NCBI GenBank assembly: GCA_028023455.1 | Contig: JAQFVV010012400.1 | Coordinates: forward strand, 10,284,248-10,348,247 | Reading direction: 5' to 3' | DNA from: Epiperipatus broadwayi | Taxonomy: Eukaryota > Onychophora > Udeonychophora > Euonychophora > Peripatidae | DNA: 64,000 bases | Shown: one piece after another, positions 1-11,003 of the stretch | Layout: the number at the start of each line of letters is the position of its first letter | How positions within the stretch are numbered: position 1 is the stretch's first letter | The notes under the pieces: generated by a model | Databases searched by the model: none | What the model saw: only the letters and a program-made list of their open reading frames with translations | What the model was told of the DNA's origin: nothing | Position numbers and translations under genes: made by a program

Positions 1-430
1 ATGGATAACCATTTTTCATAAGAGTTTGTTGTATATACATTTACAAAGCCTGAACTTGAAATGATAAAAGGAAAAAAACTGCATCGATAAAATACCATGT
101 GAATGTGGAAAAATATATATTGGTGAGACCAGTCATCCCATTGAAAAGCACTTGAAAGAATACAAACTGATGATTAGAAAAGAGAAAACAGATGTATCTA
201 AGGTAGCAGAACATATATTTGCCAATGAACATATGTTCAATTGGGAAAATACAAAAATATTGGATTAAGAAAAAAGGTTCAAAGAAGAAAATTTAAAGCA
301 GTTGCTCACATGACAATGGCAAAAAATCTCATAAACCAATCCAGTGTAATTATACATAATGTATGGAAACCACTAATCAACTTTGCTCTTAGGAAAAAGT
401 GGAGAAATCAGGAGGAACCTTATAGATAAG
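1..430 (+). pseudogene. Penelope-like element 3' coding end (GIY-YIG endonuclease relic)
   Basis: From about 92 the frame reads IPCECGKIYIGETSHPIEKHLK, which carries the C-x-C-G-K-x-YIGET signature of the GIY-YIG endonuclease at the C-terminus of Penelope-like retroelements; SKVAEHIF and the NWENTKILD segment follow. In the family this domain nicks target DNA for retrotransposition. The frame hits TAA at 266-268, and the rest of the domain continues in another frame (from about 309, AKNLINQSSVIIHNVWKPLI) to a stop near 429. At least one stop and one frameshift therefore make it a pseudogene. The upstream reverse transcriptase lies outside the window. The same 3' coding end recurs at 26981-27190. 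Confidence 0.8.
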
Positions 431-467
431 GATATGAAATTATTACAGACTGTTGCCTTTGGCAGGA

Positions 468-536
468 TGGCTCAGTTGTTTAGAGAATTACCTTAAAATT
501 TAAAAAGCAATAATCTAAGGACCCAGGTTCGAATCC
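468..536 (+). promoter_or_regulatory. Pol III-type internal A and B boxes in the PLE tail
   Basis: TGGCTCAGTTGTT at 468-480 resembles a tRNA A box, and GGTTCGAATCC at 526-536 matches the consensus B box exactly. The 45-nt gap is near that of a tRNA with a modest insertion. This suggests a tRNA-derived segment fused to the PLE tail. Whether it is transcribed by Pol III cannot be told from sequence. Confidence 0.5.
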
Positions 537-721
537 CTTGCTAGTAGTACTGTCACTGGTCAGGTCAGCAACACCTGAAGAAGAGGGGAGACTAATACCT
601 CTCAAAACATTGTGCATATACTAACCTGTTTGATGTGCTATTAGTAATAGTTGAATGTATTTGGAATATTTAAATAAAGTTAAATTTTTCTCAAGACATT
701 CAATATAAATATATATATATA

Positions 722-773
<52 letters not shown>
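722..773 (+). repeat. (TTA)n microsatellite inside the PLE tail
   Basis: About 17 TTA units follow a short (AT)n run. The copy at 51999-52217 has only a short ACACATATTAG at the same place, so the array arose by expansion within the element. Confidence 0.95.
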
Positions 774-774
<1 letters not shown>

Positions 775-816
775 GTTGATGGAAATAGTCCAATATAAAA
801 ATACAACTAGAACACC

Positions 817-1036
817 ATCATCACAAATCTTCAGGAAGACACCAAATCAATAGAGTATTTGTACATTTTCTTTTGAATATTTCTTAAGTTGGATATCAGA
901 ATAAAAGTTAAAATCTTTATCTCTCTATCATCACAAATCTTCAGGAAGACACCAAATCAATAGAGTATTTGTACATTTTCTTTTGAATATTTCTTAAGTT
1001 GGATATCAGAATAAAAGTTAAAATCTTTATCTCTCT
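817..1036. repeat. Perfect 110-bp tandem duplication
   Basis: 817-926 and 927-1036 are identical over 110 bp by direct reading. The duplicated unit is anonymous AT-rich DNA immediately downstream of the PLE tail. Lack of any mismatch means a recent event, or an assembly duplication. Confidence 0.93.
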
Positions 1037-1633
1037 AACTCTTCATTATAACTTCTCATGTATGTATATGAAAAAAACATTATTATTTATTTCAATGCAA
1101 ATCTTTTATTGAACTAGTTTCATTCATATTATTCTTACAGAATTATAAAAGTTTTCTCCTTGAACAATTTAAATTTAAATATTTTTTTTATTTTTATTTA
1201 TTTTGACCCAAATATTTTATTTGACAATCTTGAATTTCAGTTTTTATTCTATATTCTTTGATAGTTCAGTATGTTATTTGTCTTGAATATCCAAAAACAA
1301 TATAAAACATTAAAGCTTCTCCCTTTTGAACTATCTTGCCATTTTGTCTTGAAAATCTTTCTTCTTCCTTTGAATATCTTCTTTTTTTAATTATTGTTAC
1401 ACAAACATTGAATATAGTTACATGTAGTGTTAATATTTTATTTTGCTTGAAACAAAAAACTTTCTTGGCAATTTATTTGCAAGATTCTGTTTCTTTATCT
1501 CTTTAACAGCTTCTAATAGTTGACAGGGAAAACATTGGATAGTTCCAAGGATAAGATCTGATGTGCTACAGTCCAGTTCTCCAGTTAAAAGAATATTAGA
1601 ATACAATGAATATTTCCATAACTTTTAATAAAC
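1037..1633. other. Anonymous AT-rich stretch
   Basis: No domain, RNA gene or repeat family was recognised. Only A/T homopolymer-rich sequence is seen. Confidence 0.6.
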
Positions 1634-1803
1634 AAATACTATATATATTTGCTGCACGCACAGATAATGAAGCTAATATATATATAATCAAAAGCCCTCT
1701 CGAAAGCACTTAGCTAAAATAGTATTTTATATATGCTTTCGATTATATATATATATTAGCTTTATTATCTGTGTGTGCAGCATATATATATATATACTAT
1801 TTT
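1634..1803. repeat. Inverted repeat with arms of about 65 bp
   Basis: The left arm (about 1634-1695) contains TGCTGCACGCACAGATAATG. The right arm (about 1740-1803) carries the reverse complement with a few mismatches and extra TA units. The spacer has a second, inner pairing (CGAAAGCA with TGCTTTCG), giving a nested hairpin. No coding potential. Confidence 0.8.
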
Positions 1804-1842
1804 ACAATTTAATGAAATAAAAAAAATCAGTTATTTGATAAA

Positions 1843-2228
1843 TAGATTATGTCCTGTACATGAGGAGTCAGATTGACCTTAGGTCAACATGGGTGTGACA
1901 AGAATATTGACCCCAGGGTGGCCTTTGAGCATTCCATCATCAGATTTTCAATTGGATGGACGGTTGAAGAGTTGGAGTGTGGAGTAGATTGAAGCCTGTC
2001 CATTAGAGTATGAGGATTGGCTATCTTAATATATATCTGAGCACTTGTAGCATATATGTGTAGAGATGGTAATCTGGACCAACTGATGACTGCTGGTTCA
2101 GCATGAAATACGTATATTGGTGATTATTTATCTTTTCAACATATGTGTGTTCAAGTGTATCAGTGTTATGAGATAGTGTGGAGAGTGGTGGGTCATGTGA
2201 AAGTCTCTTCTCATATACCCTATATATT
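1843..2228 (+). repeat. Dispersed repeat A, copy 1
   Basis: First of about ten copies of one non-coding family in this window. Landmarks in order are GATTATGTCCTGTACATG, a TTGACCTTAGGTCAA palindrome, CATTCCATCATCAGATTTTC, TCTTAATATATATCTGAGCA, CAACTGATGA, GATTATTTATCTTTTCA and GGGTCATGTGAAAGTCT, ending in CATATACCCTATAT. Several copies end with GAGTTCGAATCCC, close to a tRNA B box, so the 3' end may be tRNA-related. The class is not recognised. Confidence 0.75.
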
Positions 2229-4135
2229 AATAAATCAAAGTAATTTAAAAAAATTGATTTTTAACTTGATAGTTAATTCTTTTCATCTTCTACTTCTTCA
2301 AACAAAAACAAGAAAGAGAGAGAGACACTTATCTTCTTTGCATACTATTGACTTCATTTACATACAAAACCTTTTTGCTTTGTTTATAAATTTTTGAGAT
2401 TGTCTCCTACAAAAATTAATTAAATGAGTATATTAGTGTGTATTTAATGAGTAAATAAAATTTTTATTCACATAATCAGTTTCTGCATGTGAATATTTCA
2501 TTCCTCATTTGTTTGTTTCCATTTTGTATATATTGCGCTGGTTAGTGCTTTCACACAGGTTATGTAGAATCAGGGATTAAAGTAAATTATTTGAATGTTA
2601 TATGCTAAATGATGAAACTAGTCTATTTATATAAACATATGGATTATTTAATAGTTCAATATTAAAATAATATCCCATAATTTCTCAAATTTTATTTTAT
2701 GAAGATGGCTGAGCTAATGTTATTTTAGTTACATTTCCCAACCAACTTACATGTACTTAATATTATATGGAACTTAAATTCATGTTTTGACTCCCTCAAG
2801 GCATAAAGTGTTGATATTGATCATCAGCTTTAAGGCAATTTTCATGCAGTGAGCAAATAATTATGGAATAAGAGAGGACATATAACAAAAGTATAAATAG
2901 ATTACCAGTACAGTGATTCCCTACACCAGCTCAATGTTATCTATGTAATATAATAACTCTCAGGGAGAATTGTATGTACTATACAGAATGTTATTAATAT
3001 TCACATTATTTTTTTTTATAAATAATTTAATGAAAATGATTCACCATTAACTAGGTAATTTTAAAAACAAATCAATTTATTTTAGACAAGCAAAATAATA
3101 ATATATCACAAAGTTGATCATTTTCTTGTAATATATTATAAATTTATTTCCACCAAATATGAATAGTAAGAACACAAATATACTGATAACACCATAATAA
3201 TAAACAAGAAAAGCTATCTTGATTATTAATCCCATGGTTCCATTTTTCCATTACTTGGCTATGGTTTAAATCTAAACTTTATACTATTAATTAATTATAT
3301 ATGCCTTCCCTTTGTTCATTTGGTTTTCACATTTAGACATCTGTGTATGTGAATCATTAGACATACCCACATATATGGATGTGTCTTTTTACATCCATTA
3401 ATAAAAAGTAAAAAATAAGTCACAAGTTTATAATTGGTCATAAAATTAATACTACAAAAAAACATTAAAAAAAAATTATAATTGAAATAAAAATAAAATT
3501 GTTCATCTTATTCTCAGAAATATAACAATAAAATAAATAGGCTTACTGATATGTGTACATTTAAAGTCGATCTTGTCCTCTATTGTATTCTCATTGAACT
3601 TTTAGGCACAGGTAATTTATACGCAAATGTCTCTTTATTTCTTTTACAAGAAACTCCATTTGGTATACTGAGGATCCTGCAACAGACAGATGATAATCAA
3701 AACAGCATGATTAGATTATTATTGTGGTGATGAGCCTGGTATACTCAGATGATCTCTATTCCATAGTTTTTTTTATCATGAATTGAAGATTGCACATTTC
3801 ATCCATGATATACTTTATAACACACATACTACCTATTTTAATTACTTCTGTTTCTAATCAGCTATCTTGGTTAAACTCTTTCCAAAACTCTGGGTTCCTT
3901 AAAATATATATTTTATATTTTCCTTCTTAAGATTTTATTTTTAAGATAAAACAACATAAGGAACAATTGAGGTGACCTCCAGTCTATGCAAGCAGGGTAT
4001 AAGAACACTATTCAAATCCAATTTTTTCTTTTTATAATTCTTTTTCTTAAAATAAAATGCTGATTGATTATGCAGGTAGCCAGTATCCCTACCCCCATCT
4101 TCATTTTAATCTTGTACCTAAAAACAAAATTTATA
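2229..4135. other. Anonymous AT-rich stretch
   Basis: No gene or element was recognised in this interval. Short ORFs here have no family resemblance and look like chance openings. Confidence 0.55.
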
Positions 4136-4233
4136 GTCAAGCATAGGTGGTCGAGTGGTCAGCACAGCTGCCTTGCAAGCAGTTGTCGCGGGTTCGCTCC
4201 CCGGCCGATGCCTTGACTCATGAAAAAAAAAAA
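4136..4233 (+). mobile_element. Short tRNA-derived SINE, copy 1
   Basis: The body starts GTCAAGC and has an A box (GTGGTCGAGTGGTCAGCAC, tRNA-Ser/Leu-like). GGGTTCGCTCC (about 4190-4200) serves as B box, and the copy ends TTGACTCATG plus a poly(A) tail. The whole element is essentially one tRNA of about 85 nt plus the tail, and its two ends can pair as an acceptor stem (GTCAAGC with GCCTTGAC, one bulge). The target-site duplication is not clear for this copy. Eight more copies lie in the window. Confidence 0.85.
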
Positions 4234-4899
4234 TTAATAAAAAAAACTCACTCTCTTCAGATTATTATTAAATAGCCTGTAATTAAAATTTTTCTCAGTC
4301 AATAACCTGTCTGAATCAGCACAAGATTTATTTTACTTTGATTAGATAAAATAAACAATAAATATAATTAATCCATTTTCAGATATTTATATGTTTTTCT
4401 CTTTTTTTTTCAGAAAAGACATTTTATTATTTATTAACATTTCATGCATTACTTAACAAAAAATACTTCTCTAATTACCAGTATTAATTTATAAATTGCT
4501 AATGTAATTATATATAGTGACCCAATGAGTTTTCCAAAAATAATAAAAAAAAATTGCATCTTCTTTTTCTTTTTTTAAAAAATTTCAAATCCATAGACAC
4601 ATTAACTTAAAAAAAATATAATTTATATAAGGTGTATATATACCTCTTGTGAGCTACAGACACATTTATGTTTATTTTAAATTCTTTTCCCATTTCTTTT
4701 TTAGTAATGTTTATTTATTCATCTTATTTTAACCTTTGTAAAGGGGTTCAAATTTTAATTCCTCTTATAATAATCCTCCTATTGAGAAGTCATTAAAATG
4801 CAGATATGCATTTTATGATTCATTTCTCTTAAACTTTTATATATATATATTTGGCAATTTAGTTGAACTTTACTATTAGTTGCACACAACATTATATAA
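4234..4899. other. AT-rich stretch between a SINE and the gypsy relic
   Basis: Nothing recognised. It may include the 3' non-coding end or LTR of the gypsy element on the minus strand, but no LTR pair was identified. Confidence 0.4.
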
Positions 4900-4959
4900 T
4901 TATACTACCACTTTAGGGACCTTGCATTATATGTATCCTTGATTTCCTGACCAGTATCT

Positions 4960-5800
4960 ACCCAGAAAAAAAATATTACCCTGGCATATTACTATAGAAA
5001 AAGGGCCTTCATATACATTATAAGATTTCTTATAAATAAACTTCACTGAGTTGCTTGCATGAGGAGTTTTTATCATCACTTTATCACCTATGATGATTGA
5101 GGCTGTTCTTTTACCCCTCCTTTTACTAATTTTTATTTAATGTGGTATATGCATTTATGCAATCTGTCTCTCAGTTTATGGGCTTTTTTCATTCATGGGC
5201 AAATGAGTGAAAATCCTGTCAACTCATTTATGGACCATACTTGATTTGTTTGAGTTAGCCTCTCAAATATGTCTGGAATAACCATCCTAATTAGTTGTTA
5301 GCAGAGATTCAACTGAGGATTTCTGGTGGAAGTTAAAGCATGCTAAAACATGCTTAATTTTGTTTCTTAATCCACTTATTTCATTTTTTAAAATATGAAT
5401 GGTGTGCCATGATCAGAAATGAGAACTTCCAGCTTCCCTACTATTGGAAAATATTGATTGTCCAATACTTTTATAGTCAATTGGGCATTTTTTAAGCACA
5501 GGAAGCACAGGATATGTTGCCACAAATTTTGAAAATAAGTCATGTACTAAAACTAAATATTTTTTTCTATAAAATGGAGATAATGGGCCATAGAAATCAA
5601 TGATCATCATCTTGTGAAGTTTCTTTGATATAATAAATGCCATTGAGATGACAATAACTTTTATTTACTGATTTGCTCACTGGAAAATTTCACACTTATT
5701 GAGTATGGGAATGATTTTATTATGCATCCCAGGCTGATAGAACTAATTCTTTATTAAATGTTCAGCTTTATGGGCAATGTGAACAATTAACATGTAAGAT
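4960..5800 (-). pseudogene. Integrase block of the gypsy relic
   Basis: IAHKAEHLIK with FYQPGMHNKI and KCEIFQ is a decayed HHCC zinc finger whose second cysteine is lost. The core shows IDFYGPLSPF (first catalytic Asp) and ISDHGTPF (second Asp, about 5395-5420). A C-terminal segment reads GDKVMIKTP then YNVYEGPFSIV, the GPY/F module of gypsy and retroviral integrases. The long open piece at 5643-5413 covers part of the core. Frameshifts and stops make it inactive. Confidence 0.8.
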
Positions 5801-6189
5801 AACTGCATCTCTCATATGATAGGGAATAACCAGCCTCCATTCCTTCTTTTTCTCACACATTTTATATTGCAGAAACAATCAATTTGCCTACCTATCCATC
5901 CAAATTGAGTCCTATTTCCACCTTCTAACTGGTCAATCAGTGGTCTTAGCCATTTATCTTTTTTTTGTTGTATTATTAACTGCTCCAAGTCTTTCTCCAT
6001 AGTTTCATCAGTTCTCAATGTAATGTACTATTATATATATTTTTACATGTTAAGGAATGAATTGAACAGGAATGAAGAGTATTGCAATGAGAATGTCAGT
6101 AACAATATTCTCAGATTCCTTGAAGTATTGTACAATTTAATTGAATTCCTCTTAAAAAAGACTCCACTGAACTAACCTGTTGTTTGTCA

Positions 6190-6350
6190 AATAGCTATGA
6201 TTCAGTAACTTCTAACTTGTGGTCAGTAATAATGATTACTTTTGATCCAAGTAACAAAGGCCCAAGTTTTTGGAATGCTCCCACTATTGCCAATACTCCT
6301 TTTTCACCTGCGGTATAATTAATTTCAAGTCCTTTGAAAAGCAGGCTTAT
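6190..6350 (-). pseudogene. RNase H block of the gypsy relic
   Basis: The minus strand reads YTAGEKGVLAIVGAFQKL followed by LLLGSKVIIITDHK. The TDHK at 6227-6216 holds a conserved aspartate and histidine of gypsy RNase H. The frame breaks on both sides. Confidence 0.8.
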
Positions 6351-6599
6351 AAAATATAAAACTCCTATTTGCTAGTTATTATGAATTTGTGATACGGTTA
6401 TCCCCATGGTTTGATAAAATCTAGAAAACAAAACATGACTTGCTTTAGGGAACCCATTTTGATTTCTTCATTGCCTTTTCCTTTCCATAGTCCCATTTCC
6501 ATTGGGTATCTTTTCTTAATAACTTCAACAAGGATCCCATCTGTTCCACAAATTAATCATAGTAGCTATTGTAAAAATTACCTAAACCCAAAAAAGTGT

Positions 6600-7110
6600 G
6601 GATCTGTTTTTTAGAGCTAGGATCAGGGAATTCTTTAATTGCAAAGACTTTATCTGAATGGCATTTAATTCCCTGAGAACATATAATATGACCTAGGAAA
6701 ACAACTTTATCCATGAACAATGCACTTTTTTTTAACTTGACCTTTTTTTTTTTTAAATATTCGGAAAGGAATAATTCCACATGTTGCATGTAATCTTTTA
6801 GAGTGGACAATGTCATGAATACATCATCTACATATATTGCTATGAGTTATTTGACTTCAGAGATAGGATATAATTTAAACATTGTAATAATTCAACCCCA
6901 CTATTTCTTAAATCAAAAGGCATCTGATTAAATTGATATGAATATCCTCCATATCTGAATGAAGTATACTGGTGATCCTCCAGATGAAGTTTAATCTGCT
7001 AATAACTTGATGTTAAATCAAAGGTAGAAAAATCACTTTTGTTCATAAACTTTTTTAACAATTTCACATGAGTAGAGGGATATTAAAATGAGAGACCATC
7101 ATGTGGAGGA
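6600..7110 (-). pseudogene. Reverse transcriptase block of the gypsy relic
   Basis: The minus strand reads DLTSSYxQIKL, then YTSFRYGGYSYQFNQMPFDL, then IAIYVDDVF with an intact YVDD catalytic box at 6834-6823. Next comes FLGHIICSQGI, and then FLGLGNFYNSYYD near 6555, the usual RT-to-RNase H junction. The order and spacing match the gypsy RT palm and thumb. Stops interrupt it before and after YVDD. Confidence 0.85.
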
Positions 7111-7135
7111 ATATTAAAATGAATAATGTCTTATT

Positions 7136-9589
7136 CATTTTGTAATTAGTCATGTGATCTTCCACATAAGTAGTGAACTGCTTAATAGTTCTTGTGAAGA
7201 TAGCTAATAAAAATACCACTATCAAAATCTTTAAGAAAAATATATAAAATAATAAAAAATACCTTAGAATAAATTATTGAATGTAATAATTTTAAAATAA
7301 ATTATTAAAAGTATTAGGCTAAGTTGAAATTTTATAAAAGATTATTAAAATTTGTATTTTAAAATAATTATAAATAATATAATTGGTTTTATTATGTTTA
7401 AATTTAAGAAAAAAAATAATAAAATAGGTTAAAACAATTACAGCTAGGTTTTTTTTTAAATAAAAGATTAAAATTGAGAATTAGAAAAATGTATTGAAAA
7501 GAAATGTATGTTTTCAGTTGTTTACTTCAAAAACTTCAGTCTATTAAAGAAAATAGAGTAAATGTAAGGAAAGTTGCATTTTGAGTTTGGAGATAAGAAA
7601 TTTAAAAACAAGATAAAAATTTAATTAATTATAAAAATTAAAAGTGATTAAAATAAATTGAGATTATTTAAGTTAATTACAGTAAAGAGGCCATCAAGAT
7701 ATTGTAAACAAGAACACACTAGTATATAGAGCCAGGGTTTATTGAAATTATTATACTTGATTATTGCTTTATATGCACTTAGCTAAAAAAGAAGAAGTCA
7801 CTGGCTGCTTGAAATATATCCTAGATTTACACTGATGAATCTGATTATACCATTTTAGAGGAATTTCTATTTTATAGGAAGATAAACATATCTAAAATAA
7901 CAAGAATGTGCTTTAGACAGAATTGTATATAGATGTGAGTAATTCCTGCCTGTCTGGAAAAGTGATAAAAGACAGTGTAGTGACTTAGATAAGAAAGAAA
8001 CAATATTAAAATAAACCAATTAATGCATGCTATTGAGGGAGAAATATCTCACATAGAAATCCTCATACTGAACTGTAAAGAGATTCCAGCTATAAAACTT
8101 TATACTACGGTTTAATATTCATATGTAAATTTTAACAAAAGTCAATTAGACTATTAACAATTGAAGTTTTATTTTATGATGACCTCTTAAAGTACATTAA
8201 TTATAGGTAACTAGGATTTATTAGACACAAACTATTATATGTTTATGGTAAACTATTTAATTGATTGATTAAAAAGGAAGCAAAGGTTTTGTTAAAAGAA
8301 GTGTTAACATTTAATATATGTGAATGTATTCTAACTGTGAAAAGCAACTAGAATGCAAAATTCACTTCATTCTTCTCTTTAGATGTATAGGATTGGTTAA
8401 AATTTTATCTTTTTAAAAAAGGTTTTCTTCTCATATTGAAACTGTCAGTAAATATGTAAACTATATAAAATAGCCAGAGTACACAATAGTCATTTTAAAT
8501 ATACAGAATGGGCATGCATGTGAAAATATTTAACATGAAGCATTTAAGTATTTGAAATAAAGAGTGCTAGTAAAAAAGAAATTTGCATTAAAACACTGTA
8601 ATTAAATTAAACTGATTGTTATCTTAAATGATCAAACCCATCTTGAACAGAATTAAACCTTATCTTAATTGTGCATTAGATGCAGTTGTTTAGATCACTA
8701 GTTTGAATGATTAAAATATTTTATATCTATGTGGTGAATCTATTCACAGTTTCATTTTAAATTCAAGGTTGTATTTAAAATGATCACCTTACTCAATGAT
8801 GTTTGAATTATTATTAAAAAGGAATTCATACCTAAAGTGGCCCACTTATTAGAATTATCATTATAATGAAAGGGTATTTGTTATAAAAACTCTATACTAG
8901 ATGTATGTGTGACTCAGCTATGAAACTAAAAATAGCTGAATAAATGTATTCTATTTATAAGGAGTGGTCATACATAAAATTATATTTATGGTGTATTAAA
9001 GGCCTGAGATTTTACTTAATGACAAGTGTACTCAATCATATAATTATGTTGATAATATAAAATGTGATTAAAAGATTAATGTTTTAAATTAATCAAAATA
9101 AACCTTAGACATTTTATAATAAATACGATTGTTAGTATAATTTATTTTATATTTATTTTTCAGCATGTGCATGTGAATCATGAATGATAATTGAAAAAAT
9201 GACTATTAAATAAATCATTACTGTTTCAATTAAATTTATTAAATTAAATTATAAACATAAAGGCAATTAAATTATAAATAAAATCTTTAGGTACTAATAG
9301 TATTTGATACATTCCTGACACTATATAGTTAGTAATGGAAGTTTATGTACTATAAATAAGAGAGAAAATATATTTGGTAACAATTATTTGTAAATAAATT
9401 GTTTTTTTTATTTGTTTATTTAAATAGCATATGTTCATTTTTTTATATTTAAATTATCTGGTCTGCATAGCTCATGTTCTATATGATTTGCTAGCTATTG
9501 CAAATGGTGGTTATGTAATGACTATTATCATCACATAGTAAGATTATATGTGTTTGTATATTTTCTAAAAGTATTGTTAAGTGATGCCT
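7136..9589. other. Long AT-rich stretch without recognised content
   Basis: About 2.4 kb of very AT-rich DNA. It has no ORF with family resemblance, no SINE boxes and no clear repeats. The first part may contain the lost 5' portion of the gypsy element. Confidence 0.5.
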
Positions 9590-10062
9590 GAATCAATTAA
9601 ACTATATCAAGGCAATTGAAAAAGTAATTGGTGAGTCGAGTTTTTATATGAGAGATGCAAAAAGCAAAATGGAAAGATTCAGTAGATTGCAATCTATGGA
9701 TAATAAGAAAATAGCCAAAATAGTATTTAATTGGGTTACCAATAAAGAACAGGCATTGAAATAGGTGAGAAAGATAGTATGGCATACAGAAAATTTGGAT
9801 AAAGGCCTTGTGTCAGTATACTTGTACAAAGAATGGGATGTTTGTGTTAGGAGGATTATTGAATGTTATAATGGTAAAGACTGGGATAGAAGACTAGATG
9901 AATTGATAAAAAAATAGGGAACTGAAAAGATGAAGAACTAGTATGGAGAGTAAAAACAGCTTAAATATATATATAGAAGTAAACAGAATATGGGAGGTAA
10001 ATTAATTCATAGTAATAGCAAGGAAAATAGTTTACTGTTTATGGCTTGAACAGGATTGTTAG
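9590..10062 (+). pseudogene. LINE 3' coding fragment (same family as 62180-64000)
   Basis: About 450 bp align by eye, with few gaps, to 63445-63890. The shared stretch begins GTTTTTATATGAGAGATGCA and runs through GAAAATAGCCAAAATAGTAT, AATTTGGATAAA and GAACTAGTATGGAGAGTAAA. It corresponds to the region after the reverse transcriptase of a non-LTR element. Stops lie in every frame. The alignment stops near 10062 and resumes at about 11004. Confidence 0.75.
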
Positions 10063-11003
10063 CGGATTATTTTAATGCGATTTTGAAGTTATGCAATTCA
10101 TGTTTCTTCTTAATATGCTTCATATTTCACTATATTTATTAGATATCAAGAAATTTAAATTATTAATAACTTATTTTGACTTGAAATACTTTTTTTTTTT
10201 CAAAAATATAACGTTATATTAGCAGCAGCTAAAGTGAATATGGCCTGAAGCTGTATTTAGAATTGTAGCTTCTATGTAAATAATCCACTTATACTAATGA
10301 GTAAATAATAATAATAGATTTATACTTACATATAAAAATATTGCAATAAATATTCAAAAATTTAAACTTTTAAACTGCATTTTGTTATATATAACAGAAA
10401 TAAATAATCTTTTAGATTTTTAAAATAAAAAACAAAGATTTTATAAACTGAAAATAATCTTTCTAATAATAATGTATAATCTTTTTGTTTGATTACGATC
10501 TCATTTTTTTAATATAGAAACAGAAAACTATTAACACAGTACAAGTCTGAAAATGGTGCTAGTTGTACATCACATCATGAATAAAAATAAAGTGGCTAAC
10601 AGGTTTTTCTGGGCACAATTGCTGAGAGATTCTTGACTTTGTTTAAAAAGAAGCCACAATACATCACATCACATTGAATCTGATTTCTTTCCAGTTTACA
10701 AATGAACACTAGCAGTAATGATTAAAATATGTATGAAAAATGTAAAATTAAATACTGTAGTTAATAAAAAAAGTAAAAAAAGTTTGTCTTGTATTAATTT
10801 TTTCCAAATATTTGAAATTTTTTACTAGTCATATTTTATTTGCTTATTTTTTTAATGTGAATTTTAAAGTAATTTTTCCTTGTTGCTTTGCTATTATGCA
10901 AATTCTGAAAATACTGGAACATATCCCCCATTTTTCAAGGTAAATTAAGTCTATTTTTGTGCGATTTTCTTTAATGCCAGTTTTCCATGGAACCTATCTA
11001 CCA
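10063..11003. other. About 940-bp insertion splitting the LINE fragment
   Basis: This AT-rich segment has no counterpart in the LINE copy at 63875-63900, where the flanking parts are contiguous. No terminal inverted repeats, ORF or poly(A) tail identify the inserter. CACATCACAT-type motifs occur several times inside it. Confidence 0.5.

Larger units (their letters stand above)
431..812 (+). mobile_element. 3' tail of the Penelope-like element, with tRNA-like segment and hairpin module
   Basis: This non-coding tail starts about 30 bp after the PLE stop. It contains a tRNA-like stretch (462-540), a CTGAAGA box (575-581), a hairpin with 5-bp arms at 582-586 and 598-602 followed by CAAAAC (603-608), and an AATAAA signal (673-678). 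A homologous tail follows the second PLE copy at the same spacing, and two inverted copies lie at 51749-52217, so the tail belongs to the repeat and is not random flank. A (TTA)n run interrupts it near its end, and the shared sequence resumes after the run up to about 808. Confidence 0.7.
4900..7135 (-). pseudogene. Ty3/gypsy LTR-retrotransposon pol relic
   Basis: Read on the minus strand, the domains appear in gypsy order: reverse transcriptase (about 7110-6600), RNase H (about 6350-6190), integrase zinc finger and core (about 5800-5395) and integrase C-terminal GPF motif (about 5090-4960). RT-RNaseH-integrase order is the Ty3/gypsy layout, opposed to Ty1/copia. Many in-frame stops and frame changes separate the blocks, so it cannot encode an active polyprotein. 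No gag, protease or paired LTRs were recognised. It is the only retroelement relic on the minus strand here. Confidence 0.85.

Noticed and set aside
6823-6834. Active gypsy retrotransposon because YVDD is intact
   Set aside because: The catalytic box survives, but multiple stops and frameshifts lie on both sides, the integrase finger has lost a cysteine, and no LTR pair is visible.
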